Of a DNA stretch of 64,000 nt, positions 1-11,785 are shown in pieces. The position numbers and the translations under genes were made by a program. Numbering within the stretch: the stretch's first letter is position 1; the number at the start of each line of letters is the position of its first letter. The notes under the pieces are model-generated. The model was not told the DNA's origin. It ran no database searches and worked only from the letters and a program-made list of their open reading frames with translations. This DNA is from Chamaecrista fasciculata. Its lineage: Eukaryota; Streptophyta; Magnoliopsida; Fabales; Fabaceae. The stretch covers positions 297,353-361,352 of the forward strand of contig QANZ01053186.1 in the NCBI GenBank assembly GCA_003254925.1, read 5' to 3'.

Positions 1-866
1 CGGGACCTTGCAAAACAATTCTTTATCATTCCTAAAATTCTTTAAATGCTTATCCAAACAAGATAGAAGATACATTTTCTTCGAAGCTAAACAAATGTAT
101 GTGTAAGCAATTCATGAAAATCACTTCCCAGTACCTTTGAACTAGTTTTATTACTAAGAAAAGCAAAGTGAATGAAGCAGGCAAAACAAAGGAAAAAGTA
201 GAAGCAAGATGAGTGTAAATGGGTAAAGTTGATCAATATGTTATACAAGCCTCGTATTTGGTTACTAACTTGCCGCTGTAGCATGAAAATCCATAACACC
301 ACAAAAGTTAGAAGATTTTCAAAAAGTATGTAGTATGCACACATATATTGAGATTTTTACTGCATAGTACATATTAGAAGCCTGATCAGAGACCTATTAA
401 TAATGACGACTATGTACCATGTATTCCTACCAGTGAATCAATAATAAATCATTCATCCTTAAAAAAGTGAAACTTAAATGTATCATCTATCAGAGGTTAC
501 CCCAAGAGCATAACATGAATTATAAATTTGTGTAGACTAAAATAACTAAAATTGCAGGACCAATGAAATTTTCACTGTCATTCGTACATACTAACATAAT
601 AACATTGTTTTCAAAGATTTTTTCCATAAAAAAAAAAAAAACAGTAGACAGAGATTCTTTTCTCATGAATCGACCTTGCAGTTTATTTAGCCATAATCAA
701 AAGTTATCTAAACTCTAAAGTAAAAAAGAATTATGAACAACTTCGACCTTTGAACCCAATGCATTAAGTAGTAATGATGGAAAAGCAAAATATTTAACTC
801 AGATTGTCCCTTGAATTACCTAGTTCAGAAAACCAGGTACACATGAAAAGGAGAAACATACATCAC
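1..866 (-). other. Intron of the PUF gene (incomplete)
   Basis: AT-rich DNA that follows a GT donor at 866-865 on the minus strand. Short open frames here show no PUF helix motif. It holds a 13-A run near 629-641 and no recognisable mobile element. Confidence 0.6.
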
Positions 867-2131
867 CTTTTTATGTTCGTCTGAGAAATGTTTTAAACAG
901 TGAAGAATCACATGATGACCATTGATATCGTTAGTCAATGCCACAACACCAGGGACCAGAGCCGAAATAATTATTGTTCGTTGATACTGTGTGGTAACAT
1001 GTTCCAATAATTTCTGTACAGCACGGGTTCTGCCAAGAGTAAAGAAGACCATTATATTCAGTAGAAATTCAAAATTCACTATTGAGACCTGATGCTAAGA
1101 TAACCAAGTCCACATTTTTTTTTAAAGAACTAATATAACGATGTACATTACCCATGCATGTTAAGACAAATCCTGACAAGCTGAAAGTTGGCCTGCGACA
1201 CCATTAGAACGATTTGAGTCCTCTGCTCTTCAGTGCAAACTTCAACCAGCTTCTGAAATACATAATTCCCAAATGGATCCACCATTAACTCGTTTATATG
1301 ATCAATCAGTTCCGAAATAATCAGAGAAACCTCCTCGGATTTTAAGCCTGTCATCATCTCCTGTAACAGCCGACATCCATGTTGATCCTTTGCGAACAAC
1401 AGTACACTCCCGCGCACATCACTGACAGATTGGTGACTCAGAGGCTGCCGCAAAGAGTGGGGTCGGCGACCATTGATATTATTAAACTCCGAAATGTTAG
1501 ATCTGCTTCTTGAATATATACCACGGGGATTTTGTTGCGAGTTTAAGCATAATTCATTTTTATTCGAAAGTGGAACAGTCGAAAAAGTAGTGTCCATCCC
1601 TTTTTGCCTCGCGAAACGCGAATCATCTTGGAGAAACCAATCATAGTTCGAAGAGTATCCGCTTGCTTCCGATATCGGATAACAAGAACGCCAAAAGTTC
1701 TCCCAGCCCCAATTATCAGACCCCACCCAATAATTTTGCGATCGCATTGCCTCAATACTAGCAAACCCTTCGTTATTCCAACCAAGGTTGTTTTCTTGCA
1801 TTTGACCCACAATAGAATGTTGAGAAAATCGATGCCTAAAATAATCGTTTGTGGCAGTGGAGCTATCAACAAGACCCGAGCCTCGACCATGGCCAACGAA
1901 ATCAAAAGGCGGACACGAAGGTGGTTGATTGTAGGAGGAGACAGCGAGACGAGCAAAAGCGTCTGCTAGGTCTTGATCAGAATGGAATTCTTGACAGGGG
2001 TTTGGAGGCAAAATCTCCGGCGCGAAATCGGCGCCGCCGTATAAAGAATCAGGAAGACGGGTCTCCGGCGATGAAGAAGTCAAAGACGGAGGAGCGTCGG
2101 TGAGAGAAGGAAGGTGCCGGTGGGTGTACAT
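867..2131 (-). CDS. Pumilio-family (PUF) RNA-binding protein, 5' part, truncated by the window edge
   Basis: Exon 1 is 1152-2131 and starts with the ATG at 2131. Exon 2 is 867-1029. The frame is continuous across the junction, giving NMHG|TRAVQK. Family role: PUF proteins bind short UG-rich motifs in mRNA 3' UTRs, mainly in the cytoplasm, and repress or destabilise the message. The first 240 or so residues are low-complexity, rich in Ser, Asn and Pro, with no recognised domain. PUF repeats follow, with helix motifs CRLLQ, NYVFQKL, TRAVQK and HHVILH. The donor after exon 2 reads AAG|gtgatg, and no PUF-like exon is visible from 866 to 1, so the remaining repeats lie beyond the left edge. The divergent N-terminus and repeat residues look more like the APUM9-12 type than canonical APUM1-6. 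The family call is firm; the subgroup is inferred. Confidence 0.9.
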
Positions 2132-2633
2132 GATTAAAGGGAAAAGGAGAAATCGAAAAAGAAGGATTATGATCGGAGAAAAAGAAAGGGTTTGATGAAG
2201 TGAGAAGGAAACAAGGGTTTAGAGGAGGGGTTTTTATAGAAAGTGAGAGGGCGAATTTGACTGAAAATTATTTGCAGAAAAAATAAAATAAAAAAACAAA
2301 ATAAAGCGAAATTATAGGAAGAGGGAGAAATTGATCAGAAAAGAGGGAGGAAAGGAAGGGAAGGGAGTTTTAGGAGAGTGGGGGAGTGAGAGTATAGTAT
2401 GAGTATGACTATGAATCTTGTTCTGCATGCAATATTAGGAAAAATAATATGTCATGCGTGAACGCGAGCGAAACCGAAGAGAAACAAACCTGTCTCTCTG
2501 TCACCCAAAATAGTGGACTCTTCGTTGACCGCCTACGTCCTTTTCAGCCCAACACTTTGTGGGCCTACTTTTTCACACACCTACCCACAACTTTTACATG
2601 TACTATCCAAAATTATATTTTACATTTATTTAA
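2132..2633. other. 5' flank of the PUF gene
   Basis: Purine-rich on the plus strand (pyrimidine-rich on the gene strand), as is common for plant 5' UTR and leader DNA. Short plus-strand open frames at 2449-2704 show no homology and run into the neighbouring repeat. Confidence 0.5.
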
Positions 2634-3001
2634 GGGTAAATTACACTTTGGTACCCTGTGGTTTGAAACTTGACACTTTGGTACCCTGTGGTATTCTCCA
2701 TTAACACTTTGGTACCCTTTGGAGTTATTTTGTAATTTTAACCATGATAAATTTTGCAAAAATTACATATTGACCCCAAAAAGTTTTTAAAAAATTACAA
2801 ATATATCCCTAGATACATATTATCTAGGGACTAAAATGAAAACTTTAAAAAAAATTAGGGGTCAATATGTAATTTTTGCAAAATTTATTATGGTTAAAAT
2901 TACAAAATAGCTCCAAATGGTACCAAAGTATTCAAGGAGAATACCACAGGGTACCAAAGTGTCAAGTTTCAAACCACAGGGTACCAAAGTGTAATTTACC
3001 C
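2634..3001. mobile_element. Mutator-type MITE, 368 bp, with 9-bp target duplication
   Basis: The ends are long inverted repeats beginning GGGTAAATTACACTTTGG and closing with its complement at 3001. The arms continue inward to roughly 2700 and 2925, each with a second copy of the CACTTTGGTACCC motif. The inner arms at about 2745-2890 are also complementary. Flanks TTTATTTAA (2625-2633) and TTTACTTAA (3002-3010) match at 8 of 9 positions, which is the target-site length of Mutator-like elements. No coding capacity. Confidence 0.85.
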
Positions 3002-3010
3002 TTTACTTAA

Positions 3011-3484
3011 TATACCATATCTTTTTTAAAACTTGTGTTCCTAAAATATGTCTAGTTTTTAAAATATAAAATTATGAAGCCAATATCTTTCAATCTTCAA
3101 GAGGTTTCAATCTATAAAGTTCTTCGAAAAGAAAATATATTTATTTAATGATACTAATTAAAATTTTAATAACTAATATAATATTTTAAATTTTGTTGAT
3201 ATTGCACATGATATTTATCAAATTGATTCTAAATTCTAAGTATGTTTTTCAAATATTTAATTTACAATTTACTCTTCTTATTGTTATTCTATTACTAATA
3301 TTTGTTTATTTTATATTTTACTGATAATTTTGGGGTCAATTTATTGTATTTACTTCAGGCCAAAAAAAAAAATTTTATTGTATTTACTCCATTTGTTGTG
3401 TTTCAAGGAAGTTTGTATAGTGTCCACATTAACTGTTTAATGTGGTGCAGACCCAACATTGAGTTTTTAGCAGTATGTACATTA
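3011..3484. other. AT-rich spacer without recognised features
   Basis: A plus-strand open frame at 3302-3535 runs straight into the LTR at 3490 and has no family signature. Nothing else stands out. Confidence 0.5.
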
Positions 3485-3489
3485 ATAGT

Positions 3490-4093
3490 TGATACATCAC
3501 TATTTGGGCGTACGCCTAATAGGTCTTCGCTCTAGACCTCTTCTCCCCTCCAAACCCTTCAAGGCGCACTCAAACCAGTCGAATGCCTCTCCGCACATTT
3601 AGGGGCGGCCGTGATCCATCCGGGATTACGGCGCTCGCCCCCGGCTTGACGCAGTCACCCACGATTGCCCTGCTCCGCAATTCTCGGTCTCCATCCTAGC
3701 TGGAAATTCCTCATCGCCGCGATCGACCTTTTTCACAAAGTGGATCGAGGCAGAACCCGTCACATCCATCAGCTCTGCCCAGATGAAGACTTTCGTCTTG
3801 CAAAACATATTCTCACGATATGGAGATCGTGCTCGACTACGTGGTGCGCCCCGTGCGCTGGCCACCACTCTCACCCTGCTCTATAAATAGAGCTCAACCC
3901 AGTAGACAAAGGTTAGTTACTTCTCACCTTTCAGAATTCTCTTGCTCTCACATCTCTCATATTCTAACTTGAGCGTCAGAGTATTCTTCGCAGGCCCCCC
4001 TGTGAAGTTCTTGTAAGTACTTGGACGATCAATTTGCTCTTGCAGACCTCACTTGTTGAACTAGGTAAGTCTGTCCTTTTTTCTAATTTATCA
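3490..4093 (+). mobile_element. Solo LTR of a retrotransposon, copy 1 (604 bp)
   Basis: Starts TGATACATCACTATTTGGGC and ends TTTATCA, so the termini are TGATA/TATCA. The flanks are the identical 5-bp duplication ATAGT at 3485-3489 and 4094-4098. It contains a TATA box (TATAAATA, 3882-3889) and a downstream motif CTTGAGCGTC that I associate from memory with plant Ty3/gypsy LTRs. No internal retroviral-type genes and no second adjacent LTR are present, so this is a recombined solo LTR. A second member of the family lies at 18695-19296. Confidence 0.9.
3882..3889 (+). promoter_or_regulatory. TATA box inside solo LTR copy 1
   Basis: TATAAATA, conserved at the equivalent place in the second LTR (19086-19093). 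It would be the U3 promoter of the former retrotransposon. Confidence 0.7.
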
Positions 4094-4098
4094 ATAGT

Positions 4099-5766
4099 AA
4101 ACGCGTGAATATTTTTTTATGACTACATATTTTTGTTATCATTTAAAAATCGTTAAGAAAAACATATTGTTCGTTTTGTTATTTTATATCTATGCTATTC
4201 CCTTTGGAATTTTTTTTTAAGGAAATACAAGTTCTTCACTTAATTATTCTCCTAAAACAATAATTAAGTAAAGCTGTTAAAATCTTTGTTTTTTACTCTG
4301 TGCCTTGTTTTGTACGTTTTAATATGAACTTCAAAATATATATATATATATATATATATAATATAATATAATATGAACTTAAAATAAAAATGGTTTTTCA
4401 AATTCGAGATTGTGTATTTCAGCAGAGCATCATCAGAAAATATAGGAGAAAATATATTGTATATCTCGTGGGCAGCTGTGTACAGTGTACTTCGTAATTA
4501 TAATTTTTTCAAAAACTGGAAATAATATATTATTAATTCAAATTAATTTAAGTAGTAAGTGATTTGTTATTACTTAAATAATATTTTTTATTTAAAATAT
4601 ATTATAAAAAATTATTCTTGTTGAGAAATTTTCTCATTATATCTAAATGTTAGATATGGGTTGAATTTTGAAATTTGAACAATTGGGACTTTCTGCTTTC
4701 AAATACCAGACATGCCAAACAAATAAAAACCAAGTAAAAAATCATGATTTTTTTTTCAATCAGCTTAATTAGGGAAAGTAAATATTAATTGTAAAATGAT
4801 AAACAGCAAATATTAAAATGCCAAGACAATAAAATACTCGAATGATCAAAAGAAAAATATGGATATCAATGAGTTCCGTGGTATAATGAATAATTTTGAA
4901 TATGACAATTAAAACTATGATATAATATTATAAAATGTAGCAATATAACCCAGTTTCAAATATAACTCGGTAAGAGATAATGTTGTAACAAAAATATATT
5001 TAACATAACTCATGAAAGCAGATGTATTTAGTATTAGGTTGTGGATTGGCGTCTGCTAACGAGGAAGCAAAAAATATAAACACGTTAATTTTCTTGTGGC
5101 AACTGGATCTGGCATGAGTTCATCCTACGGGAGTGGCTCAGCTACAGTACAGTGGCTGTATTATTTCATCCAGACCATTGATTTAATTTAAAAGTCAACA
5201 AATAAATTGTTAATCAACACATCTAATGGTTAATAATTAATACTTCAGCAAAATTTTAATAAATATGATTGAGCTGATCCATTTTCTATGCGGTCGAAGG
5301 ATGACAATTGATGAAGATAATTTAATTTTTTTTAAGGAAAATAGATGAAGATAATTTATTGGTCAAACTGTTGATTGAAAAATAAATACATTTAATACAA
5401 ATATTACTAGTCAAATGAGTCATAATATAAAGTCACAAAGATCTTTTTTGGTCAAATAATATGGGCAAAAAAATTATTGCTCTAAGTAAATAATCAAACA
5501 AGATATTTATATAAATTAGGTTTTATTATGGCATTTAATTGATTAAATAATTTATATAAATTTAAAACAAATTATAATTCATCAGAACAAACGTTATTGT
5601 TTTCTACTTTTCTTGGTTCTTACTATTTGACCAAAGAAGTCACGATGGGAAGACATAATTAATTTGTCATTCAAAATTCAAATACTTGAATATAAGAATG
5701 GACAGTAGACAGTTATATTGTTGTAACAATTTAATTTTACAGCCAAACCTTATAAGAATTAAAAGT
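4099..5766. other. AT-rich intergenic DNA with a TA microsatellite
   Basis: No gene seen. A (TA)n run of about 24 bp lies at 4337-4360. The rest is AT-rich sequence broken by frequent stop codons in all frames. Confidence 0.6.
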
Positions 5767-5992
5767 AGGGTAATGCTAATGTGCATTAACATTCTAAAAA
5801 TGAAATTTTATATTGAAAAATGAAAATATAAATTTACATCAGAATTTAAAAGAAACAATAACTTTTTGTCCCTTTATATGAAAATTCTGAGGTGCATTAT
5901 TACTTCTTTAAAATTGTGAAGTGAATTTGCATTTTCAAAATATAAATTTAAGTGTAATTAAGTCTCTTAAGGACACTTGTTAGCATTACCCC
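5767..5992. mobile_element. Short MITE with GGGTAATGCTAA ends
   Basis: Left end GGGTAATGCTAATG and right end TTAGCATTACCCC are inverted copies, with further partial complementarity inside (the TATAAATTTA segments). I could not find a clean target duplication, so the superfamily is open. Confidence 0.55.
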
Positions 5993-6014
5993 TTCAAAAA
6001 TATACATTTAAATA

Positions 6015-6227
6015 AATGTGAAAATTGAGATCTCTAGTCAAACAGTCAAAGTCCGATTAGACAATTATAGTACATTTGAGAACAAGACTTAAGGGGCAAG
6101 TATATCACTTAATGAGCAGATCAATGTGAAAATTGAGATCTCTAGTCAAACAGTCAAAGTCCGATTAGACAATTATAGTACATTTGAGAACAAGACTTAA
6201 GGGGCAAGTATATCACTTAATGAGCAT
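6015..6227. repeat. Tandem duplication, two 108-bp copies
   Basis: The segment beginning AATGTGAAAATTGAGATCTC at 6015 is repeated at 6123, nearly perfectly, until the copies diverge after CACTTAATGAGCA. The high identity suggests a recent local duplication. No coding content. Confidence 0.9.
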
Positions 6228-6406
6228 GATCTGCATAGAAGATTCAAGGTAATTTCTTGTTTCCATATTTGGGTTCGTTAGGGGCTATGGGCTATGGCCT
6301 TGATAGTGCCATATAAAACTTCCTTAATTAAACTCTAATAATTACCCCAAACAAGCCGTACATAACTTTAATTTGACTGGGAATGAACAAATCAACAATT
6401 TTAATT

Positions 6407-6954
6407 GCTTAAAGGGTCATTTTGGTCCTAAATTGTGTGTCCTAACTCCTAATGTTTAATTTGGTACATTATGTTTCAAAATGTTCAAATGGGTCCTAAA
6501 TATTTGCAAAATGTTTCATTTTGGTCCCAACTATTGAATATGGCTTGTTTCAAGTTAAAACTTGACAAGTTTAGAACTACATATTATATTATCGAATAGT
6601 ACTTTCTCTATCTAGTTGGGATCGTTATTAAACGAGGTCAAATCAGTCCTAAAAGTAAATCTCTCGTTTCTTGGTCAAACAAGCAAAGTTGATCATATAT
6701 CTCTCGTTTCAAATTCAAATGCGACGAATTTAGAGCTATGAGTTCCTCTTAACAAGTCCTTTGAACTTGAAATGAGAGACGAGAGAAATGTGATCAAATT
6801 CAATAGTTTGGAACCAAAATGAATCATTTTGTCAACATTTAGGACCAAAATGAAATATTTTGCAAACATTTAGGATCAATTTGAACATTTTGAAACATAA
6901 TGGACCAAAATGAACATTTGGGCATACATTTAGGACCAAAATGACCCTTTAACC
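6407..6954. mobile_element. Mutator-type MITE, 548 bp, perfect 9-bp target duplication
   Basis: Inverted ends GCTTAAAGGGTCATTTTGG and its near complement closing at 6954. The perfect flank ATTTTAATT occurs at 6398-6406 and 6955-6963. The interior has several tandem 'TTTGGTCC'-type blocks mirrored on the other side. The same family occurs at 27106-27608. Non-coding. Confidence 0.88.
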
Positions 6955-7312
6955 ATTTTAATTATAATTTTCAAGTAAATTAATATGTATCTTTAAATAA
7001 AAAATATAAAGCACGGGGCCTTACTCCAAATCGATCTGATAGTTATGGACTTGTTCGCATATTTAGGAAAGTTAATTACTTTTTAATCCTATTTAAGTAT
7101 TAACCTGCTTGCTTAAGTTGCTTCTCCTGGTTTTTATTCAAAAGAATGATATATTTTCTGATAACTGAAGTGGTGCTATATATTAGCCAGTCATTTGAAC
7201 ATATATCATACATGGACCAATTGTTCCATTCACGTTATGGAACTGAAATATAACTATATAAGCAGATATACATCATGAATGACATAAAGGTGTTGGTCAT
7301 TTGGATCTCTAA

Positions 7313-7571
7313 CGGTTTCTTTGGATAATTGGAGGGAATTGAACGGAAGATATTGAATGGCTAGGGAGAAGAAATTACTTTCTCTTTTTTTTAGGGGAGT
7401 AATTTCTCTTCTAAAATATCTCAAATTAATATATTTAAAATTTATGTGAAGAGAAAAGACAAATGAGGGATTAACTTTCCAAACAAAGGCTTAATCTCAC
7501 ATTCTATTCCCTTCCCTCTCCCTCTCCCTCTAATCTCTCCTCATCCCTCCTTTAATTACCCAAACAACCCT
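7313..7571. mobile_element. Probable MITE with GGTTTSTTTGG ends
   Basis: Left CGGTTTCTTTGGATAATT and right AATTACCCAAACAACCCT are imperfect inverted copies, with TAA directly outside both ends. A 3-bp TAA target would fit the PIF/Harbinger (Tourist) type. The interior is purine-rich then pyrimidine-rich. Moderate confidence only. Confidence 0.5.
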
Positions 7572-7740
7572 TAAATAATAAGTTGTTATATAATGCAACA
7601 CCTAAAAAAAGTACATCAAATATCACAATTAAACATTCAATAAAAAATAACATGTGTTTTGTTCGTGTTCCCATAAAATTTTACAACTTATTAGTTTAAG
7701 TTATAAAAATCTACATAAAAATTTAAAAATATGTTAAATA

Positions 7741-8366
7741 TAAAGCTGTCATAATGGGCTAGCTTGGCATGGTCCGACCCAAACCCGCTTTGGCCCGTTA
7801 TTTTAAGGTTTGGGCTGGGTTAGCCTGTTTTTAAAATAGGCTGAGAAAATTTTAGCCCGGCCCGACCCTTTGTTGGGTCAGGGCTAGTCCAATATAATGG
7901 GCTTATTATAAATTTTTTTATAAAAATATATTAAATATAACTCGATATATAACAAAAAAAATACAAGTATATAATATAAAATAGAAATATTATAATTTCA
8001 CTACATAATGTAATAAAATAATGAGTGAAATGATAAGTAAATATTATTATTGTTTATAATATTATTATATATTTCATTTAATTCTTCAATTCTTAATCAT
8101 CCGGCATGTTCATATAGTAGTCTTTCATTGATAAATTATTTTTATAATAATATTTGTTATTATTAATTATTATTTTATTGATTTAAAAACATTAGATAAA
8201 TACTTTTTTTAATAAAATGGGCTAGTCTGTGTCTAGTTCGACCCTTCTTAGCCCTCATGAAAAGGGGCTAGCCCGGCCCGACCCATTTTAAAAATAATCT
8301 AATTTTGTTAGTCGGCTCGTATGTTTTTATGCGGGCCAATGGGCTGAGCCCAATTTGATAGCTTTA
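7741..8366. mobile_element. hAT-type non-autonomous element, 626 bp, perfect 8-bp target duplication
   Basis: Terminal inverted repeats TAAAGCTGTCA and TGATAGCTTTA. Subterminal GGGCT, CGGCCCGACCC and similar blocks occur on both sides in inverted order. Flanks GTTAAATA at 7733-7740 and 8367-8374 are identical and 8 bp long, the hAT signature. No transposase remains. Confidence 0.85.
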
Positions 8367-8374
8367 GTTAAATA

Positions 8375-9729
8375 GTCCAACAACTAGCTTTAATAATATA
8401 AGAAGCTCCTTCAACTTTAAGAGTGATAATTCAATTTAGACCCCTAGTTTCAAAATCTAAGTACACCCCAGAACTTTCAATTTCATACAACATATTACTT
8501 TTTATTTTTATGACAACTCTTGTATTTTATTCTTAATTAAATTTATTTTTCATAAATAGGTTAAATATATTTTTATTTATATATAATTATTTTCTTTTAT
8601 TATAAAATTATTATTTTCTAATTATAAATTTATCAAAACTGGCTAAAAATTAAACTGAAAATAGAATGATCATTTTGCTTCCATAAGATATCTTGGTTTT
8701 AAAAAAAAACACTTAATAGCTAATTTTGTAATTTAAGACCATTATGCAATTTTCTTATTAATATGGAATAAAATATAAAATCTATCCAAATTGCTTTATT
8801 GACTTATGTAAGATGTAGTCGCAAATTTTGTAATTTAAGACCATTACGTATAGTCTATAATTATTCATGCAAAAATATGTGTTGGTTTAATATTTTATCA
8901 CTTTTATGATTGGTCTTGTACAATTTTTTTTTTTGTAGGTGTCATATATTTATTAAAAAAAATTAATGCAAAAATGAAAAGAGCTTTATCGCGTAACCAA
9001 AAAAAATATATCATTCTTCATTCTTGAAGGGTTTATAAGTTAATTACTTTAGTATAAAATATAAATACGAAATACCGGCCACATTAGCATCAGTAGTCTT
9101 GAACTCCTTCGTTATCTCTCGTTATCTTCTTTTCTCGTGCGACCCTTAGATGTTGAAGTTGATGATTGAAGCTTGAACTCCTTCACGACACTGACTAGTC
9201 TCTCAACATTCTACATAGTACAAATCCAGTACAGGTAGACACAATACAAAACACTTGATGCTGGATATATATGTATATATGTATAAAACCTTAGCGAAAA
9301 GGAAAATAATGAAACATTATTAAACTCCAATAATACTCTTGTCGTTCACTTGATTACGTATTTTTTTTATAGTCTGCTGTTCCTTTGAGCAGGAAACAAA
9401 CACTCTCAAACGGGGGTCGAATAGAAATTAGAAAACAAGGTAGACGTACAAGCCAATTTTCATTGTCTGAACCCTATCACTAATTAATTATTAGGGTAGT
9501 AGTTAGTATCATATAGACATAGTAATCTCGTAGTTTGGTAGTGAAATCATTAAGTTTTATAAATAATAATAATTATTGCCGCCAGAACATTACAAGTAAT
9601 TATAATCTCCAATTAACCCTCTGCCGATCCACTTTAATTAATTTCACTTGGTGTGAGTTTGCACTTTGCAGCCGGAGAAATGCAGGATGTACCCGATGCA
9701 TGAAAAATTAGCGTATATATATATAGAAT
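8375..9729. other. AT-rich intergenic DNA
   Basis: No gene or complete element recognised. The stretch CAAATTTTGTAATTTAAGACCATTA-like sequence occurs twice (near 8720 and 8825), suggesting a degraded local repeat. Confidence 0.5.
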
Positions 9730-9738
9730 ATAGATATA

Positions 9739-10236
9739 GGCCAAAAACCTCAAATTGGTCCCTTATATATGAAGTGAATTTCAAATTGATATCTTATGTT
9801 CATTTGTTTCGAATGGGTCCTATATTTTTCATAATACCTCAAATTGATCAGGCAATTTAACCTTAGGGTAAAGAAATAATTATTCAAGAGTTAGCACATA
9901 GTTTCGAACTCATCACATTCAAACTTAAAACGAAATATCAGAGATATAATCAACTTTATTTGTTTAACTGTAAAACGAGTTATTTACTTTTTATACTTGA
10001 TTTGATATCGTTTGTTGATGATCCAAAGTATTCATCAAAAGAAACATGTAGCTCTGAATTCATTACATTCAAACTTCAAACGAGTAAAATATGACCAATT
10101 TATTTAATATTTCTAAGACCAATTTGAAAAAATATAAAAACAAGTAGGACACCAATTTAAAACAATGTAATATAAAGAATCAATTTGAAATCCACCTCAT
10201 ACATACATAAGTTCAAATCAATTTGAGGTTTTGGCC
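9739..10236. mobile_element. Mutator-like MITE, 498 bp (GGCCAAAACCTC ends)
   Basis: Left GGCCAAAAACCTCAAATTGG and right end CAATTTGAGGTTTTGGCC are inverted copies. Flanking 9-mers TATAGATAT and TATACATAG match at 7 of 9 positions with a one-base offset, so the target duplication is only suggestive. Right-half copies of the same element recur within the tandem units at about 11495-11756 and 12298-12556. Confidence 0.65.
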
Positions 10237-10275
10237 TATACATAGGCAAGAATATAATATGAATCCCTCTTAAAT

Positions 10276-11077
10276 TTTTTTTTTTTAGAAAACTAGTAAG
10301 CGGTCCTGAATTTTGGAGGCGCTGGTTGATAGGTCCTTGAATTTTACTCAGTGTACAAGTCAGTCTCCGAATTTTCGAAACGCTTAACTAATAAGTCCCT
10401 CTGTAATATTGTCCTTACAAAAAAGCTAACGTGGCCATAACAGACGTTTATGTGTCTGGTTATGCGTTGACGTGTCCCGTTATGTCCACGTCAGATCCCG
10501 TTATGATCGAAAAAAAATGTGCTACGTCATAAAATAGCAACACCTCAGCATATTTCCATTAAACGCACGTTTTGGCTAGTGCACTAATAGGTCTCTAACC
10601 CATTTTTATTCTATCATTCTCAATTCTCCCTCTTTTTCATCATCTTCATTCATTTTAGTCTCAAATCCTCAAAATAAAATTGTAAAGTGTCCCAAAATTC
10701 TTACAAACATTTTAATTTAGTCCTTAAAAATATTAAAAACCCTAAACCTTAAACTCTAAACTCTAAAAAAATTTTTAATCTTCATCTTCATTCAATTTAG
10801 TCCTTAAAAATATTAAAAACCCTAAAACCTCTAAAACTTAAATTGTAAAGTGTCCCAAAATTCTTTCAAACATTTCAATTTAGTCCTTAAAAATATTAAA
10901 AACCCTAAACTCTGAAACTTAAAAAAAAATTGTAATCTTCATCTTTATCCAATTTAGTCCTTAAAAATATTAAAAACACTAAACTCTAAAACCCTAAACC
11001 CTAAACCTTAAACTTAATTTTTTTTTATAATCTTCATCTTCACACTTTAACATAAATTCTTAATTTTTTTTAAAGTA
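10276..11077. repeat. Inserted block: MITE half followed by a minisatellite with telomere-like motifs
   Basis: This block interrupts the roughly 800-bp repeat unit. Its left part (about 10290-10560) looks like one end of an inverted-repeat element (blocks such as GGTCCTTGAATTTT) without a matching other end. Its right part (about 10690-11020) repeats a motif like TTTAGTCCTTAAAAATATT four times and includes AAACCCTAAACCCTAAACC near 10998, which is the Arabidopsis-type telomere sequence in short interstitial form. Confidence 0.6.
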
Positions 11078-11752
11078 ATTTGAATTTGATATATATGACA
11101 CATTTGATTAAAGTAAAAAAACTTCTAACAGAAATATTTGCATTTACGAAGTCTCAAAACCTGAAACCTCATTTAATAAAATTACCATATGGCCGGTATG
11201 CTAACTACATAGACCAACCCGCATTGGTACTGTATATATATTTTTTTATTGTCCACTCGATATCTAAAATTTTGCCTTGATTATTCCATATTCGACTTGG
11301 GGTGGGGCCCGCGCACATCTGGCCATGATAGAAGAGTATCCCAACAAAAATAATTGCATTCCCAAGATTTCAAATCCATAAGTTTAACTTTTTTTTGTTG
11401 TTTCCCACCTAGTATCTGAGGGTTTGTCTCTCGACTAATCTAAATTGACTTGCATCGCATACTTAGCTATAGTGGGAGAGTATTCTAATAGAAGTTATTT
11501 ACTTTTCATATTTGATTTGATCTCGTTTGTTGATGATCCAAAGTATTCATCAAAATGAACATGTAACTCTGAATTCATCGCATTCAAACTTCAAACGAGA
11601 AAGATATGACTATATTATTTAGTATTTCTAAGACCAATTTAAAAAATTATAAAAAAACATGTAGACCAATTTAAAACAAATGAAACATAAGGAATCAATT
11701 TGAAATCCACCTCATACATATACATAAGTGCAAACCAATTTGAGGTTTTGGC

Positions 11753-11785
<33 letters not shown>

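Noticed and set aside
1604..1969. 121-codon plus-strand open frame
   Set aside because: Antisense to exon 1 of the PUF gene; no family motif.
3626..3886. Open frames of about 75-82 codons on both strands
   Set aside because: Inside solo LTR copy 1, no known domain.
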